From Pontibacter korlensis (GTDB lineage: Bacteria > Bacteroidota > Bacteroidia > Cytophagales > Hymenobacteraceae): a stretch of DNA of 64,000 nucleotides. The notes under the pieces are model-generated. The model was not told the origin of the DNA and ran no database searches. It saw only the letters and a program-made list of their open reading frames with translations. The position numbers and the translations under genes were made by a program. Location: positions 682,001 through 746,000 of the forward strand of contig NZ_CP009621.1 of NCBI RefSeq assembly GCF_000973725.1, in the 5' to 3' direction. Positions within the stretch are counted from its first letter, which is position 1. Each line of letters opens with the position of its first letter. This document shows positions 36,252 to 43,963 of this stretch, in pieces.

Positions 36252-38033
36252 ATGAAAAGCTCTAAGATAATATTGATGGCTGCAGCAATAGCTGGTTCTA
36301 TGCAGCTACTCAGTTCCTGCGGCGATGACTTTCTTGAAAAACCAGCCATAGGTGCTTTAAGTGAAGACATTATTGCCAACGAGGCCGGTGTGGAGAAAAT
36401 GCTAATTGGTGCCTATGCGGCTCTAGACGGGCAGGGTAACGGTCAGGCAATTGTAGGCGGCGGCCAATGGGAAGCAGCCCCAACCAACTGGATCTATGGC
36501 AGTGTGGCCGGAGGCGAAGCACATAAAGGTAGCTCTGGTGCAGACCAACCGGCTATCAACTCCATTGCAAACTTCATCTCCGACCCAAGCAACGGTTTCT
36601 TTAACACCAAGTGGAAAGCCTTGTACGAGGGTGTTTCCCGCACAAATGCTGTACTAAGGCTGCTGGAGCAGGCAAAGGATATATCTGATGCCAACAGACA
36701 GCGCATAGAGGGTGAGGCACGTTTCCTGCGCGGGCACTACTACTTTGAGTTAAAGAAGATGTTTAACATGGTGCCTTGGATTGATGAAACAACAACTGAC
36801 TTCAACCAGCCAAACAACCAGGACATTTGGCCAAAGATAGAGGCTGACCTGCAGTTTGCCATGGACAACCTGCCAAACACGCAAGCACAGGTAGGCCGCG
36901 CAAACAAGTGGGCTGCAGCAGCATATTTGGGTAAGGCTTATCTGTACCAGCACAAGTATTCTGAGGCTAAGAACATCTTTGACCAGGTGATCAATTCAGG
37001 AGTTACTTCCAATGGTCTGAAGTATGGCCTGATGGATAAGTTTAAAGATAACTTCGATGCAGCCACAGAGAACAACAAGGAATCTGTGTTTGCGATACAG
37101 ATGGTGGCTAACGATGGTACAGGTACTATTGCCAATGGTAACCAGGGCGAGATGCTGAACTACCCGTACAACAGCCCTTTTCGTTGCTGCGGCTTTTTCC
37201 AGCCAACTATAGACCTGGCAAACTCCTTCCGTACCAACGCCCAAGGTTTGCCGTACCTGGACAACTACAACGCCACACCATTGAAGCATGACCAAGGCGT
37301 TTCATCTAGCGAAGCTTTTACACCAGACACACAGCCTGTAGATCCTCGCTTGGATTGGACTGTAGGTCGCCGTGGCATACCTTTCCTGGATTGGGGCGCA
37401 CACCCTGGTCAGGCTTGGATTCGTGAGCAAACCACTGCCGGACCATACTCTTCTAAGAAGCATATTTACTGGCAGGAAACACAGGATACTTATGCTGACC
37501 AAAGCTCTTGGGCTCCAGGCTCTGCCATAAACGTTGTTCTTATCCGCTACGCAGATGTTCTGCTGATGGCAGCCGAGGCCGAAGCACAGCTAGGAAACCT
37601 GTCGCAAGCACAGGAATACGTTAACATGGTACGCGCCAGAGCTGCCCTACCAGAGAACAAAGTGTACCAGTACGCTAACCCGAATGACCCACTGGCTGGC
37701 TTCTCGAGTAATCCGGCGGCAAACTACAATGTGTCTGTTTACCCAGACGGTTACTTTGCAGGCTTAGGAAAAGAAGGTACTTTAGAGGCTATCTACTTTG
37801 AGCGTAAGCTGGAGTTGGCTCTGGAAGGCCATCGCTTCTTTGACTTAGTTCGCTGGGGCAAAGCTGCTGAAGAGTTGAATGCATATTTTAACTATGAGGG
37901 AGCCATTCTGCCAGATGTGAGAGGAGCAAACTTTGTGACTGGAACACACGAGTACTATCCTATTCCGCAAAGACAAATTGACCTTCAGACTTCAGGTGGT
38001 GTATCAACCCTTACACAAAACCCAGGTTACTAG
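36252..38033 (+). CDS. SusD-like glycan-binding lipoprotein (second pair)
   Basis: The 593-residue protein has a lipobox (QLLSSC, Cys23) and the RagB/SusD helical fold: NAVLRLLEQAK...RIEGEARFLRGHYYFELKKMFN, YADVLLMAAEAEAQLG, FERKLELALEGHRFFDLVRWG and the typical C-terminus EYYPIPQRQIDLQ...LTQNPGY. It partners the SusC just upstream. No specificity can be read from the sequence. Confidence 0.96.
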   Translation: MKSSKIILMAAAIAGSMQLLSSCGDDFLEKPAIGALSEDIIANEAGVEKMLIGAYAALDGQGNGQAIVGGGQWEAAPTNWIYGSVAGGEAHKGSSGADQPAINSIANFISDPSNGFFNTKWKALYEGVSRTNAVLRLLEQAKDISDANRQRIEGEARFLRGHYYFELKKMFNMVPWIDETTTDFNQPNNQDIWPKIEADLQFAMDNLPNTQAQVGRANKWAAAAYLGKAYLYQHKYSEAKNIFDQVINSGVTSNGLKYGLMDKFKDNFDAATENNKESVFAIQMVANDGTGTIANGNQGEMLNYPYNSPFRCCGFFQPTIDLANSFRTNAQGLPYLDNYNATPLKHDQGVSSSEAFTPDTQPVDPRLDWTVGRRGIPFLDWGAHPGQAWIREQTTAGPYSSKKHIYWQETQDTYADQSSWAPGSAINVVLIRYADVLLMAAEAEAQLGNLSQAQEYVNMVRARAALPENKVYQYANPNDPLAGFSSNPAANYNVSVYPDGYFAGLGKEGTLEAIYFERKLELALEGHRFFDLVRWGKAAEELNAYFNYEGAILPDVRGANFVTGTHEYYPIPQRQIDLQTSGGVSTLTQNPGY

Positions 38034-38047
38034 AACCTAATTACCCC

Positions 38048-38086
38048 ACTATAAAGCAGGCCCAATGGGCCTGCTTTATAGTTTTA
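38048..38086 (+). terminator. Terminator of the second susCD operon
   Basis: ACTATAAAGCAGGCCC pairs perfectly with GGGCCTGCTTTATAGT around a 3-base spacer, followed by TTTTATAG. It begins 14 bases after the susD stop. Confidence 0.9.
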
Positions 38087-38199
38087 TAGTGCACTGCTTC
38101 CGCTAAAGTATATCCTTTTGGCTGTCACTTTATACTGTCTTCCCCTTCAGTTCTTGATTAATAAAACGGGAACAAGCAAAGGAGCTGAAAGAATAAAAT

Positions 38200-38230
38200 C
38201 CACCCTGCATGAAGACAGGATGGCTTTTTC
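38200..38230. terminator. Weak bidirectional hairpin between susD and the fucose cluster
   Basis: CCACCCTG and CAGGATGG form an 8-base stem with one mismatch around 8 bases, with CTTTTTC on the plus side and ATTTTATTC on the minus side. It probably ends the minus-strand fucose cluster, whose last gene stops at 38268. Confidence 0.5.
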
Positions 38231-38267
38231 ATATGAAAACTCACAGAAGTTGTGATGAGCTGTGCCT

Positions 38268-39050
38268 TTAACTAAGTGCTCTATCCAAGTGTACATAACC
38301 ACCATCTACATACACTAGCTGCCCGGTAGTATGGCTGGATTTGTTGGATAGTAGAAAGGCCACCGTGTTAGCAATCTCCCTGGTAGTAGTCATACGTTGC
38401 TCCAGCGGAATTTTCTCAGTGATGGCCTTAAGCTTTTGCTCCGGATCGTTAAAGGTGCTTATCCACGATTCATATAGCGACGTCCAGGCTTCAGCTACGA
38501 TAACGGCATTTACCCTGATGCTGTAAGGCAGCAACTCTACAGCCCACTCTCGCGTGAGGGCGTTGCGTGCACCGTTGGAGGCGGCATAAGCCGAGGTTCC
38601 TCCCTGCCCTGTATCGGCTGTTTTGGAGCCTATGTTTACAATAGCTCCCTTCGATTTCTTAAGTGCCGGCAGGGCATGGTGTGCCATCAGGTAATAATGC
38701 ACCACATTTTTATGAAGCGAGGCCATAAATGCTTCGTAGCTGCCATTTTCTAAGCCTACTCCATCATTAACGCCGGCGTTATTAACCAGTCCATCTACTC
38801 TGCCATACTTTTGCAGCACTGCCTGCACAGCCCGCTCACAAGCAGCAGGATCCGTCAGCTCAGCTACCACCTCAAAAGCCTGCCCTCCGGCAGACTCCAG
38901 TTTTGCCACTACTTTTTGGTTGTCTTCCTTGTTTCTGCCAATAATCACAGGTATGGCGCCTTCGGCAGAGAGAACACTTACAATGCCTTCTCCAATGCCT
39001 TTGGCGCCACCTGTAACTACAATCACCTTATCTTTCAGTTCTAAATCCAT
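38268..39050 (-). CDS. L-fucose dehydrogenase-like SDR with Lys-to-Asn change in the active site
   Basis: The 260-residue protein resembles characterised proteobacterial L-fucose dehydrogenases and Campylobacter FucX: VTGGAKGIGEGIV, GLVNNAGVNDGVGL, VVHYYLMAHHALP, NIGSKTADTGQGGTSAY, ALTREWAVEL and a C-terminus of SHTTGQLVYVDGGYVHLDRAL. Expected reaction: L-fucose to L-fucono-lactone with NAD(P)+. Oddity: the SDR active site Tyr-x-x-x-Lys reads YAASN, with Tyr155 present but Asn159 (AAC, bases 38574-38576) in place of the proton-relay Lys. It is the last gene of the cluster, 12 bases after the lactonase. It may be impaired, use another proton route, or have another role. Confidence 0.82.
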   Translation of the reverse strand: MDLELKDKVIVVTGGAKGIGEGIVSVLSAEGAIPVIIGRNKEDNQKVVAKLESAGGQAFEVVAELTDPAACERAVQAVLQKYGRVDGLVNNAGVNDGVGLENGSYEAFMASLHKNVVHYYLMAHHALPALKKSKGAIVNIGSKTADTGQGGTSAYAASNGARNALTREWAVELLPYSIRVNAVIVAEAWTSLYESWISTFNDPEQKLKAITEKIPLEQRMTTTREIANTVAFLLSNKSSHTTGQLVYVDGGYVHLDRALS

Positions 39051-39062
39051 TTATACTGTGCC

Positions 39063-39896
39063 TTATTTCAGGTTGTAAAATTTGGCTGCATTGCCTCCAA
39101 AGAAAGCGGCCTGTTCCTCCTTCGAAAAGTCGGAAAAGTAATCCTCCACAATACCCAGCATCTCTGTATAGCTTGCTGCCACAAGGCATACCGGCCAATC
39201 TGAACCATAGAGGATGCGGCTGGTGCCAAAGGTTTCCACAATCGTGTCGAGGTAAGGCTTGAAATCTTCTTTCTTCCAGTTCTGCCAATTAGCTTCGGTT
39301 ACCATGCCAGACACTTTGCAGTACACGTTTTCGTGCGCAGCAAAACTCCTCATACTTTCCCGCCATTCGGCTATACTTTGGTTCTTTATGTCCGGCTTTG
39401 CCAGGTGGTCGATCACAAAAGGCTGGTCCGGAAAAGCAGCCGCAAGTTCCTTTGAGTAATCTAGTTGTTCAGGGTAAATGAGCACATCATACGTATAACC
39501 GTACTTGGCAAGTTTGCTTACACCCCGCATAAACTCCGGACGCAACATAATGGCTTTATCTGGATTCCCCTGAAGCACATAACGAAATCCTTTCAGCTTT
39601 TCAAACTGCTTGTAATAAGCGAGCCTTTCCTCAATATCCTCTGCCAGGAAGTCCACCCAGCCAACTACACCCTTTACAAACTCATGCTCTTGCGCCTGCT
39701 CCAGCAGAAAAATATTTTCCTCTTCTGGCTGAGCCGATTGCACTAATACACAGCCATCAAATCGGTGCTGCCGAAGCAGGGGCTCCAAATCCTGTGGCAT
39801 GAAATCCCGCTGGATAACCGCCATTTCATCGGTTATCCAGCTATCGCGCCAAGGGTTATACTTCCAGAAGTGCTGGTGTGCATCAATTCTGAGCAT
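39063..39896 (-). CDS. Amidohydrolase-family sugar lactonase (probable L-fuconolactonase)
   Basis: The 277-residue TIM-barrel protein begins MLRIDAHQHFWKYNP, the His-x-His metal motif of the amidohydrolase_2 family, and ends with LYGSDWPVCLVA, with the conserved Asp. Other marks are GFRYVLQGNPD and FVIDHLAKPDI. The family includes L-fuconolactonase and L-rhamnonolactonase. It overlaps the diketo-acid hydrolase gene by 14 bases and precedes the dehydrogenase that makes its substrate, so hydrolysis of L-fucono-lactone to L-fuconate is the best assignment; rhamnono-lactone is the alternative. Confidence 0.87.
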   Translation of the reverse strand: MLRIDAHQHFWKYNPWRDSWITDEMAVIQRDFMPQDLEPLLRQHRFDGCVLVQSAQPEEENIFLLEQAQEHEFVKGVVGWVDFLAEDIEERLAYYKQFEKLKGFRYVLQGNPDKAIMLRPEFMRGVSKLAKYGYTYDVLIYPEQLDYSKELAAAFPDQPFVIDHLAKPDIKNQSIAEWRESMRSFAAHENVYCKVSGMVTEANWQNWKKEDFKPYLDTIVETFGTSRILYGSDWPVCLVAASYTEMLGIVEDYFSDFSKEEQAAFFGGNAAKFYNLK

Positions 39897-40740
39897 AGGC
39901 CCTCACCGTTTGTTTTGATGAACCCAAGCCCTCGATGCCTAGCTCCACTACATCGCCCTCTTTCAGGTACACCTGTGGGTTCATACCCAGGCCAACACCG
40001 GCAGGTGTGCCTGTGGTGATCATATCACCCGGTAAAAGTGTCATAAACTGGCTTAGGTAAGAGATCAGGAATGGGATCTTGAAGATAAGATTGGCTGTTG
40101 TGCCATCCTGCATCGATTTTCCGTTCACTGTAAGCCACAGGCGCAGGTTATTCACATCTCCCAGTTCATCCGAAGTAGCCAGGAAAGGGCCTACCGGGGC
40201 AAACGTATCGTTGCTTTTGCCTTTTACCCATTGTCCTCCGCGCTCCAGCTGAAAGGCTCGCTCACTGTAGTCGTTGTGCAGGGTATACCCAGCTACGTAA
40301 TCCAGCGCATCCTCCTCAGACACATAACTTGCCTTCTTGCCAATCACCACAGCTAGCTCCACTTCCCAATCCAGCTTTTCTGAATTTCTCGGGATGATTA
40401 CATCATCGTTAGGGCCACAAAGCGCTGAGGTGGCCTTGAAGAAAATGATCGGCTCCTGCGGTACAGCAGCATTTGTTTCTTTGGCGTGATCGGCGTAGTT
40501 CAAACCTATGCAGACAATCTTGGACGGACGCGCAATAGGAGATCCAAGACGTACACCGTCAGATACCTGTGGCATACTGCCCTCGTTCTGCTGCACATAT
40601 GCCTTTAGCCGCTCAAGGCCATTGTTCTGGAAGAACTGTTCATTGTAGTCCTCCCCGAAGGCAGACACATCGTACTTTACATTATTTAAAATTACGCCGG
40701 CTTTCTCCTGGCCCGGCTCACCAAATCTGAATAATTTCAT
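39883..40740 (-). CDS. Fumarylacetoacetate hydrolase-family protein (probable 2,4-diketo-3-deoxy-L-fuconate hydrolase)
   Basis: About 285 residues from the ATG at 40738-40740 (MKLFRFGEPGQEKAGV), preferred over an upstream ATG at 40773, whose extra residues do not fit the family. FAH-domain marks are CIGLNYADHAKETN, PIIFFKATSALCGPNDDV, DWEVELAVVIGKKA and LLPGDMITTGTPAGVG. In the Xanthomonas L-fucose route an FAH-family enzyme splits 2,4-diketo-3-deoxyfuconate into pyruvate and L-lactate. The position between the ketodeoxyfuconate dehydrogenase and the lactonase fits. It is the step that makes LutABC useful. Confidence 0.87.
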   Translation of the reverse strand: MKLFRFGEPGQEKAGVILNNVKYDVSAFGEDYNEQFFQNNGLERLKAYVQQNEGSMPQVSDGVRLGSPIARPSKIVCIGLNYADHAKETNAAVPQEPIIFFKATSALCGPNDDVIIPRNSEKLDWEVELAVVIGKKASYVSEEDALDYVAGYTLHNDYSERAFQLERGGQWVKGKSNDTFAPVGPFLATSDELGDVNNLRLWLTVNGKSMQDGTTANLIFKIPFLISYLSQFMTLLPGDMITTGTPAGVGLGMNPQVYLKEGDVVELGIEGLGSSKQTVRAYAQN

Positions 40741-40856
40741 TTTAAAGTATAGCTTGTAAGTATGTAGCTGCACCGAAAGATGCTTGTTCTACTTGTTATT
40801 CCGTACATCTTTTTCCAAGAAGAGAAACTAACAGAGTTCCTTAAGACCAGATTATA

Positions 40857-41621
40857 CTAGTTGTTAAGCCTGATAAACCCACCATCTATTGGATAGTCAC
40901 AACCGGTAATAAAGCCTGCCTCATCAGAACACAGAAAGAGAGCCAGGGCCGCTACTTCCTCTGGTTTAGCCATGCGCCCGATGGGCTGCGTTTTGGAAAG
41001 CTTTTCGAACATTTCCTCCTCCTTTCCCGGATAATTTTTAGCGATAAAACCATCCACAAAAGGCGTATGTACACGCGCTGGCGACACACTGTTGCAACGG
41101 ATGTTAGCTCCCAGGTAATCTTTAGCCACCGACATGGTCATGGCATGTATGGCTCCTTTGCTCATAGTATAAGCAAATCTGTCTGGAATCCCCACATGCG
41201 ATGCGATAGACGCCAGGTTAAGTATAGCCCCACTTCCATTTTGCTTCATACCTGCTACCGCAGCCTGCAGACAGTTATAGGCTCCCTTCACGTTTACCTG
41301 GTAGATTCTATCCATGTCCTCCTCTGAAGTCTTCTCCAGGTTTCCCACATGTGCTATGCCTGCATTGTTGATCAATATATCTAATGCTCCTATAGCTTCA
41401 AAAACTTCTTTTACCTGCCCCTGCTTGCTCACATCGCAGGTGTGGCTATAGGCGCGGCCTCCTTCAGCCTCTATCTCGGTGAGTGTCTGTGCTGCCGCAT
41501 CTTTTTGCAGCTCTATTATATGCACCTCGGCCCCCTGCCGGGCAAAAACAATGGAAATAGCCTTGCCGATGCCGCTTCCGCCGCCAGTAACTACAGCTTT
41601 TTTTCCGGTTAGCTTAAACAT
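40857..41621 (-). CDS. SDR, probable 2-keto-3-deoxy-L-fuconate dehydrogenase
   Basis: The 254-residue SDR has the cofactor site TGGGSGIGKAISIVFA, NNAG, NLASIASHVG and a normal YTMSK active site (compare the fucose dehydrogenase-like SDR in the same cluster). The IITGCDYPIDGGFIRLNN-type ending (FITGCDYPIDGGFIRLNN here) is typical of these dehydrogenases. In the oxidative L-fucose/L-rhamnose routes an SDR oxidises the C4 hydroxyl of the 2-keto-3-deoxy acid to give the 2,4-diketo acid. Gaps of 93 bases to the dehydratase and 116 to the hydrolase separate it. Confidence 0.8.
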   Translation of the reverse strand: MFKLTGKKAVVTGGGSGIGKAISIVFARQGAEVHIIELQKDAAAQTLTEIEAEGGRAYSHTCDVSKQGQVKEVFEAIGALDILINNAGIAHVGNLEKTSEEDMDRIYQVNVKGAYNCLQAAVAGMKQNGSGAILNLASIASHVGIPDRFAYTMSKGAIHAMTMSVAKDYLGANIRCNSVSPARVHTPFVDGFIAKNYPGKEEEMFEKLSKTQPIGRMAKPEEVAALALFLCSDEAGFITGCDYPIDGGFIRLNN

Positions 41622-41714
41622 GTTCTTTGGTTATGATTTGATCGTTATTTATTGCAGTTGATTTGAGTAAGCTCAGGGCATGCCTTATTAAAATAAATAA
41701 AGTCACTGTGCCAG

Positions 41715-43367
41715 CTACAGGGAAACGCCTCTTTTCCAGAAGATGAAATCATCCTGTCCCAGCTCCATTGCTTTGGTGTCATACTCTCCGCTGGCTAGCC
41801 CTATTATATATTCCAGGTATTCCTCGCCCAGCTCTTCAATGGTCTTGTCACCGCTGATAACAGCACCGGCGTTAAGGTCTATAATGTCCGGCAGGCGATT
41901 AGCTAGAGAAGTGTTAGTGGCAACTTTCACAACCGGGGAGACAGGGTTACCTGTAGGGGTGCCCAGGCCGGTTGTAAACAGCTGCACATTACAGCCTGCC
42001 CCGGCCATGGCGGTAGTGCTTTCCACATCATTACCAGGTGTGCAAAGCAGGGTTAAACCACGCTTACGCACATATTGTCCATAGCCCAGTACGTCGGTTA
42101 CAGGAGAGGTGCCTCCTTTTTTAGCTGCACCCGCAGACTTAATGGCATCCGTTATTAGGCCGTCCCGGATGTTACCCGGGGAAGGATTCATATCAAAGCC
42201 AGAACCCACTGCTTCTGCACGAGCGGCATACTCCCGCATCAATCTTACAAAACGGTCGGCGGTTTCCTCGTCAACGCAGCGGTTAATCAGCTCCTGCTCT
42301 ACACCACAAAGCTCTGGAAACTCACTTAGTACCACTTTGCCGCCTAAAGCCGCTACTAAATCGGCTGTGTAGCCCACCGCAGGGTTTGCTGAGATGCCCG
42401 AGAAACCATCAGAGCCTCCGCACTCCACTCCTATTACCAATTTATCCAGCGTGGCGGGTTTTCTCTCGCAGTGGTTAGCCTCGGCTATACCTATAAAAGT
42501 CTGCAAAATCGCCTCCGACAGCATCAGGGATTCAGAGGCAGCTTGCTGCTGTTCAAAAATCAAAAGTGGCTTTGAGAAATCAGGATCCCGTTCCTTTATT
42601 TTTTCCTGCAGTATGGCTACCTGCGCATGCTGGCACCCAAGGCTTAGCACAGTGATGCCAGCCACGTTAGGATTAACGCAATAGCCAGCCAGTAGCGCAC
42701 AAAGGTTATCTGCATCTTCGCGGGTGCCTCCGCAACCGCCATCATGCACAATAAACTTAACCCCATCTACATTTGGAAAGAGGCGATGCTGTGCAGCAGA
42801 CTCAGAGGGTTTGTTTGGTTTATACTCCCGCAGGTCTTTGCCCTGCCGGTATAAGTCAGCCAGCTCTCGCACCTGCGCCTGGTACTTGTCTGGTGAAGCA
42901 TAGCCTAGCTCCTTCAGGAAAGCATTCTTAAGCGTTTCAATGTTTCTGTTTTCGCAGAATACCAGGGGCAGAACCAACCAATAGTTGCGTGTTCCTACCT
43001 GCCCATCTGCCCGGTGGTAGCCCATAAAGGTGCGATCCTTCCATTTGCTTACCTCCGGCGCCTGCCACTCATACTGTCCTGTCCGCTGGGCAAAATCCTG
43101 CGCTGCGTGTTTCAGGTTTTCGGTAGTTAGAAGGCTACCGGCAGGCAAGGCACAGGTGGTTTTACCCACTAACACCCCATACATATACACCTCCGCCCCG
43201 GGCGCAAAGTCTGCCGCCGTAAATTTGTGTTTGGCCTGTACGGTCTCCCGCAAAGGAAACTCCTGTCCGTTAAAGTATATGCCTGTACCCGCTTCCTGAT
43301 CCTGAAGGGCAACCAGTACATTATCTTTCGGGTGAATCTGCAGGTAGGATTGTTTGGTTGTTATCAT
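41715..43367 (-). CDS. UxaA-family dehydratase, probable L-fuconate dehydratase
   Basis: The 550-residue protein has both parts of the altronate dehydratase family in one chain: a SAF domain (about 10-90) and the catalytic domain (FMGYHRADGQVGTRNYWLV onward, with HDGGCGGTREDADNL, ECGGSDGFSGISANPAVG and FTTGLGTPTGNPVSPV). Annotated relatives act on D-altronate, but the galacturonate partners UxaB and KDG enzymes are missing here and the surroundings are fucose genes. In Campylobacter jejuni a split UxaA serves the fucose cluster. I therefore infer L-fuconate to 2-keto-3-deoxy-L-fuconate, replacing the enolase-family fuconate dehydratase of Xanthomonas. It overlaps lutC by 4 bases. Confidence 0.83.
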   Translation of the reverse strand: MITTKQSYLQIHPKDNVLVALQDQEAGTGIYFNGQEFPLRETVQAKHKFTAADFAPGAEVYMYGVLVGKTTCALPAGSLLTTENLKHAAQDFAQRTGQYEWQAPEVSKWKDRTFMGYHRADGQVGTRNYWLVLPLVFCENRNIETLKNAFLKELGYASPDKYQAQVRELADLYRQGKDLREYKPNKPSESAAQHRLFPNVDGVKFIVHDGGCGGTREDADNLCALLAGYCVNPNVAGITVLSLGCQHAQVAILQEKIKERDPDFSKPLLIFEQQQAASESLMLSEAILQTFIGIAEANHCERKPATLDKLVIGVECGGSDGFSGISANPAVGYTADLVAALGGKVVLSEFPELCGVEQELINRCVDEETADRFVRLMREYAARAEAVGSGFDMNPSPGNIRDGLITDAIKSAGAAKKGGTSPVTDVLGYGQYVRKRGLTLLCTPGNDVESTTAMAGAGCNVQLFTTGLGTPTGNPVSPVVKVATNTSLANRLPDIIDLNAGAVISGDKTIEELGEEYLEYIIGLASGEYDTKAMELGQDDFIFWKRGVSL

Positions 43368-43963
43368 GGGTGTTGATTGTCTAGGATAAATACGTGCATT
43401 CTTTTTGGGCCATGAGCTCCTATTACCAGCGATTGCTCTATATCGGCTGTTCTGGATGGCCCCGCAATAAAGGTCCCATAGCCTGTGGCCGCTATGTTCA
43501 GCCTGTCATATGCCTCATGCATAGTGCCTACAATATCCTGTTGCCGCACTACCAAGGCCAGATGTTCACAAATGAAGGGCAGAACACGTGCCGGCACAGA
43601 CTCCTCTGTTACCCAGATTGCACCGTTCTCTGCTACGCCCATTTGCCCCTCTACTACCGCTAGCTCTAAATTGGCTAAGTGATGTCCTTCCGCAATTGCT
43701 TCCCTTACCTCTAAACCGAAACCGACACCATCAACTGTGTTCAGTATTCGCTCAGGAGAAACAAAGTTGTCTTTCAAATAAGCTCCTATGCCAGCCATAT
43801 CCGGCACTCCAACTACTATACTTCCTGCCGCCTCAGCACTCTGCCTAAACAAGGCAGCCCATTGCTCTGAAGGCGGAGTAAAAAAGGCTACAGCTTCTGG
43901 AAGAGGCACCTGAGGCGGCTTGTTGGCTTTTACTCGTGATAATATTTTTTCCCGGCTGCTCAT
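43364..43963 (-). CDS. lutC: LutC/YkgG-type LUD domain protein of L-lactate oxidation
   Basis: The 199-residue LUD-domain protein begins MSSREKILSRVKANKP and contains GVAENGAIWVTEESVPARVLPFICEHLALVV and GTFIAGPSRTADIEQSLVIGAHGPKRMHVF, which identify LutC. With LutA and LutB it forms the flavin-independent complex that oxidises L-lactate to pyruvate. ATGA overlaps join it to lutB upstream and the UxaA-family gene downstream. Confidence 0.93.
   Translation of the reverse strand: MSSREKILSRVKANKPPQVPLPEAVAFFTPPSEQWAALFRQSAEAAGSIVVGVPDMAGIGAYLKDNFVSPERILNTVDGVGFGLEVREAIAEGHHLANLELAVVEGQMGVAENGAIWVTEESVPARVLPFICEHLALVVRQQDIVGTMHEAYDRLNIAATGYGTFIAGPSRTADIEQSLVIGAHGPKRMHVFILDNQHP

Noticed and set aside
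41715-43367. Altronate dehydratase of a galacturonate pathway
   Set aside because: No UxaB or galacturonate genes accompany it; it is co-oriented and overlapping with fucose and lactate genes instead.
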